Assembly (NCBI RefSeq): GCF_900101765.1
Contig: NZ_LT627735.1
Location: 2,325,501-2,389,500, forward strand
Reading direction: 5' to 3'
Length of the DNA stretch: 64,000 nucleotides
Origin: Nonlabens sp. Hel1_33_55
Lineage (GTDB): Bacteria; Bacteroidota; Bacteroidia; Flavobacteriales; Flavobacteriaceae
Every line of letters starts with the position of its first letter. Within the stretch, counting starts at the first letter, position 1. The translations under genes were made by a program, and so were the position numbers. This document shows, one piece after another, positions 62,003 through 64,000 of the stretch. Below the pieces are notes generated by a model. It ran no database searches, was not told the DNA's origin, and saw nothing but the letters and a program-made list of their open reading frames with translations.

Positions 62003-62078
62003 TCCCTTGGCAGCATTACCTGCCCAGGTTCCTCGGGTATAATCTCAGCCTTCGATTAAAAAAGCACCCCTTGAGATG
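62003..62078 (-). ncRNA. TPP (THI-box) riboswitch
   Basis: On the minus strand the conserved elements occur in order: AGGGGTGC, GGCTGAGATTATACCC, GAACCTGGGCAGGTAATGCT, then GCCAAGGGA. This matches the THI-box consensus (GGGGTGC, CTGAGA, ACCC, GAACCTG, TAATGC, AGGGA). Flanking CATC/GATG arms suggest P1. How it controls the gene is not clear: no U-tract terminator follows, so translational control is possible. Confidence 0.93.
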
Positions 62079-62081
62079 GAG

Positions 62082-62089
62082 CAAAAGTA
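62082..62089 (-). promoter_or_regulatory. Candidate -7 box (TACTTTTG) for the TPP-riboswitch transcript
   Basis: TAnnTTTG match 4 bp upstream of the aptamer; TTTTGAT lies about 23 bp further upstream. Confidence 0.65.
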
Positions 62090-62143
62090 GTGTGTAAAAT
62101 CAAAACCTAAATCAAAATGAAAAATAATTTTGAGGAATGTTTC

Positions 62144-62157
62144 GCTTTCGCGAAAGC
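62144..62157. repeat. GCTTTCGCGAAAGC palindrome, intergenic
   Basis: Perfect copy 55 bp upstream of the TPP-riboswitch promoter box, flanked by TTC and GAAATAG. Confidence 0.9.
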
Positions 62158-62271
62158 GAAATAGAGACATTCCATAAGTGAAAGGAATCTAGCAGGTTAA
62201 ATGTTGTGGCAAACGTTAATTGCTGCTGTAGATATGAGCCGTGGTGTAATTTTACAGCAACCGAATAAATT

Positions 62272-62484
62272 ATGTATTCTTCTCCTATTTATTATCTCGC
62301 GCCACTGCTTGTTGCCTTATGGTTTTACTGTATCTATGATATCGTACAGGGTAAATTTGATACAGGAAAAGAAAAGTTGACTTATTTCCTGCTCCTTCTT
62401 ATCCTACCAATTATTGGAATACCAGTGTACCTGATTGTGGGTAAGAGACATAAACGTGGGAAACTGGACAAGTCGCTTTTTTAG
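62272..62484 (+). CDS. PLDc_N-type small membrane protein (1)
   Basis: 70 residues, two helices: YLAPLLVALWFYCIYDIV and LTYFLLLLILPIIGIPVYLIVG. The PLDc_N pattern (W-x-Y-C-x-x-D and a second helix ending LP-x-G-x-P-x-YL) is clear; no phospholipase domain is attached. A homologue lies at 63491, on the other side of the pirin gene. Confidence 0.8.
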   Translation: MYSSPIYYLAPLLVALWFYCIYDIVQGKFDTGKEKLTYFLLLLILPIIGIPVYLIVGKRHKRGKLDKSLF

Positions 62485-62567
62485 ATTCTGCTAAAATTTC
62501 TATCTTTCAATATATGTGATACGCCTATTAAGGCATTTCACGTTTTATCTATTTTACTATTTTAAAG

Positions 62568-63443
62568 ATGTCCAATACTGGTTTAATTATAGAAGAACGC
62601 AGTCGCGATATAGGTGACTTTCTCGTAGGTCGATTGATACCATTTCGTAAGAAGCGCATGGTTGGTCCGTTTATTTTTATAGATCACATGGGTCCAGAAG
62701 CTTTGGGACCTGACCAATATATGGATATTGATCAGCATCCGCATATTGGGTTATCGACCTTGACTTATTTGATGGAAGGTGAAATCACACATCAGGACGG
62801 TATAGGCACGAACCAAATTATCAAACCAGGATCTGTCAACTGGATGGTTGGTGGTAAAGGCGTCACGCACACAGAGCGTACACCTCAACACCTGCGAGAT
62901 TCCGCAGCCGAATTTACCATGCACGGTTACCAGATTTGGGTGGCGTTGCCCAAAGACCTTGAAGATTGTGAGCCAGAATTTCACCACATCGATGCAGATG
63001 CGTTGCCTGTATGGGAAGATGCAGGAGCTACCTTCAAGCTGGTCGCTGGAAAAGGCTATGGTAAGGAATCGCCAGTTCCGGTTCATTCTGAACTTTTTAT
63101 GATTGATATAAAAACTGAAAGCGATTATCATCTAAACGTAGCTGGCAATCTAAAAGGCGAGATAGGAATCACCATTGTTACCGGTAACGTGACGGCTTGT
63201 GGCGACTTGATTGAAGCAGGAAATATGCTAGTCAGTAAAACGGAAGATATTTGCAATATCACCATCAAGGCTGGAAGCCATATTTTGATATTTGGCGGTG
63301 AGCCGTTCCCTGAAGAGCGCCACATCTATTGGAATTTTGTAAGCCATTCCAAAGACAAGATTGAAGCTGCAAAACAAGCCTGGAAAGACAAGACCTTTCC
63401 CATGATGAAAAATGATGATAGTTATGTGGCGATGCCGGAATAG
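62568..63443 (+). CDS. Pirin family protein
   Basis: 291 residues, bicupin. Metal ligands are expected in QHPHIGLSTLTYLMEG (His-x-His) and VTHTERTP (His and Glu), both intact. Other pirin motifs are FIFIDHMGPEAL and HGYQIWVALP. Bacterial pirins include quercetin dioxygenases and regulators of metabolism; substrate unknown. It lies between two PLDc_N-type proteins. Confidence 0.92.
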   Translation: MSNTGLIIEERSRDIGDFLVGRLIPFRKKRMVGPFIFIDHMGPEALGPDQYMDIDQHPHIGLSTLTYLMEGEITHQDGIGTNQIIKPGSVNWMVGGKGVTHTERTPQHLRDSAAEFTMHGYQIWVALPKDLEDCEPEFHHIDADALPVWEDAGATFKLVAGKGYGKESPVPVHSELFMIDIKTESDYHLNVAGNLKGEIGITIVTGNVTACGDLIEAGNMLVSKTEDICNITIKAGSHILIFGGEPFPEERHIYWNFVSHSKDKIEAAKQAWKDKTFPMMKNDDSYVAMPE

Positions 63444-63490
63444 CAATTCACAATTTTATCTAAAAAACCTATATTTAAAAAAGTTTCTTC

Positions 63491-63709
63491 ATGGACGGAT
63501 TTTTTCCTGCTAGCTTATTTGTGTTTTTAGGTCTTTTTTTAATGGGCTTATGGGTCTACTGCATTATAGACATTGCTCGCAGCACATTTCGAAAAGATGA
63601 CAATAAATTGATCTATATTCTAGTAGTAGTTCTTGCGCCAGTAATTGGAATTTTACTTTACTTAGCTATTTGGCAAAAGGAAAAGGTGACATTACCAAGA
63701 GATATTTAA
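63491..63709 (+). CDS. PLDc_N-type small membrane protein (2)
   Basis: 72 residues, two helices: LFVFLGLFLMGLWVYCIIDIA and LIYILVVVLAPVIGILLYLAI. It shares the architecture and the WVYCIIDI/WFYCIYDI pattern with the protein at 62272, so the two are paralogues. It lies 3 bp before the next gene. Confidence 0.78.
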   Translation: MDGFFPASLFVFLGLFLMGLWVYCIIDIARSTFRKDDNKLIYILVVVLAPVIGILLYLAIWQKEKVTLPRDI

Positions 63710-63712
63710 AAC

Positions 63713-64000
63713 ATGTGCCTCACTAAGAAGTGCTACTTTGCCTTATTTCTATTCATCTCATTTTTGGCCTTTCCACAAGAATCTCAAACAGACGATAGTT
63801 ACTACGATTCAATTAATATTCAGGCTGGTTATCAGCTGAATTTTGAAGGACCCAACGATCGTAACTTCCATCTTCTAGATGTAGGTATCCATAAATTAAG
63901 GTATGGCGGTCGCCACGGTAGCGGATTTCAATACGGCATCAGTACAGAAATAGGTCTTAATACAGAATCCTTTATCCTAGGCCCAAAAGTTACTGGCTTG
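63713..64000 (+). CDS. Secreted protein, N-terminal part (3' end outside window)
   Basis: Open frame of 96 codons from the ATG at 63713 to the window end, in phase. The start MCLTKKCYFALFLFISFLAF is a signal peptide; QESQTDDSYYDSINIQAG and YQLNFEGPNDRNFHLLDVG follow. The strands suggest an outer-membrane or periplasmic beta-rich protein. Family not recognised. Confidence 0.6.
   Translation, partial: MCLTKKCYFALFLFISFLAFPQESQTDDSYYDSINIQAGYQLNFEGPNDRNFHLLDVGIHKLRYGGRHGSGFQYGISTEIGLNTESFILGPKVTGL

Larger units (their letters stand above)
61869..62271. other. Leader and upstream region of the TonB receptor gene
   Basis: Contains the TPP aptamer, its promoter, a CTCGACTGTCGCTCGAATCG element (61967-61986) that pairs with itself inside the leader, and a palindrome copy. 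No protein gene is evident. Confidence 0.7.

Overview
The window looks like a chromosomal segment of a marine-type member of the Flavobacteriaceae (Bacteroidetes), perhaps close to Nonlabens or Dokdonia; the genus is a guess. Supporting signs are the TAnnTTTG -7 promoter boxes directly upstream of many start codons, a PorP/SprF-type IX secretion protein, a folK-deoxynucleoside kinase fusion, the ftsX-DUF3098-uppP-truB order, cytochrome oxidase assembly genes in flavobacterial order, and moderately AT-rich DNA. No rRNA, tRNA, CRISPR array, transposase or phage gene was seen.

Layout. 0-3 kb: 3' end of a DUF2797 gene, an animal-type haem peroxidase, and a decayed copy of the DUF2797 3' end on its far side. 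3-10 kb: AsmA-like protein, queuosine-precursor transporter, FolK-dNK fusion (no canonical start codon), SpoU methyltransferase, PorP/SprF protein and Nfu-type Fe-S carrier. 10.5-13.2 kb: three tandem paralogues of unknown secreted proteins with a dodecin gene between the second and third. 13.2-21.1 kb (minus): tsaB preceded by a MacAB/TolC-like efflux operon with two adaptors and two permeases. 21.2-26.3 kb (minus): haem O synthase, two subunit III-type proteins, subunit IV, a cysteine-less SCO-like protein, SCO, DUF420 and a small membrane protein. 26.7-32.8 kb: leuS, then ftsX-DUF3098-uppP-truB. 33.7-44.7 kb: a divergent XRE regulator and a cluster encoding a YbjN-like protein, PspA, an OB/NfeD-like membrane protein, a flotillin/YqiK-like protein and a 1670-residue AAA+ protein. 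This is the most system-like, least characterised locus here. 45.0-50.5 kb: DtxR/MntR regulator, outer-membrane protein and a metal ABC transporter whose two permeases carry C-terminal extensions. 50.5-59 kb: crotonase, orphan histidine kinase, aldo/keto reductase, acyl-ACP desaturase, acyltransferase, bacilliredoxin, ankyrin protein, HIT protein and GreA. 59-64 kb: a TonB receptor under a TPP riboswitch (probable thiamine uptake), pirin flanked by two PLDc_N-type proteins, and a partial secreted protein.

The window is also rich in dispersed repeats. A 14-bp perfect palindrome, GCTTTCGCGAAAGC, occurs 18 times exactly and about five more times in altered form, both between genes and inside coding sequences. 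There it is read as RFRES, AFAKA or LSRK. Other families are a TGTCAGTCTGAGC-type repeat concentrated at 36.7-43 kb, small hairpin repeats, a 19-copy 7-bp tandem array, and a 20-bp palindrome that sits exactly inside one copy of the 14-mer. All calls come from reading the sequence and its translations; no database search was run.
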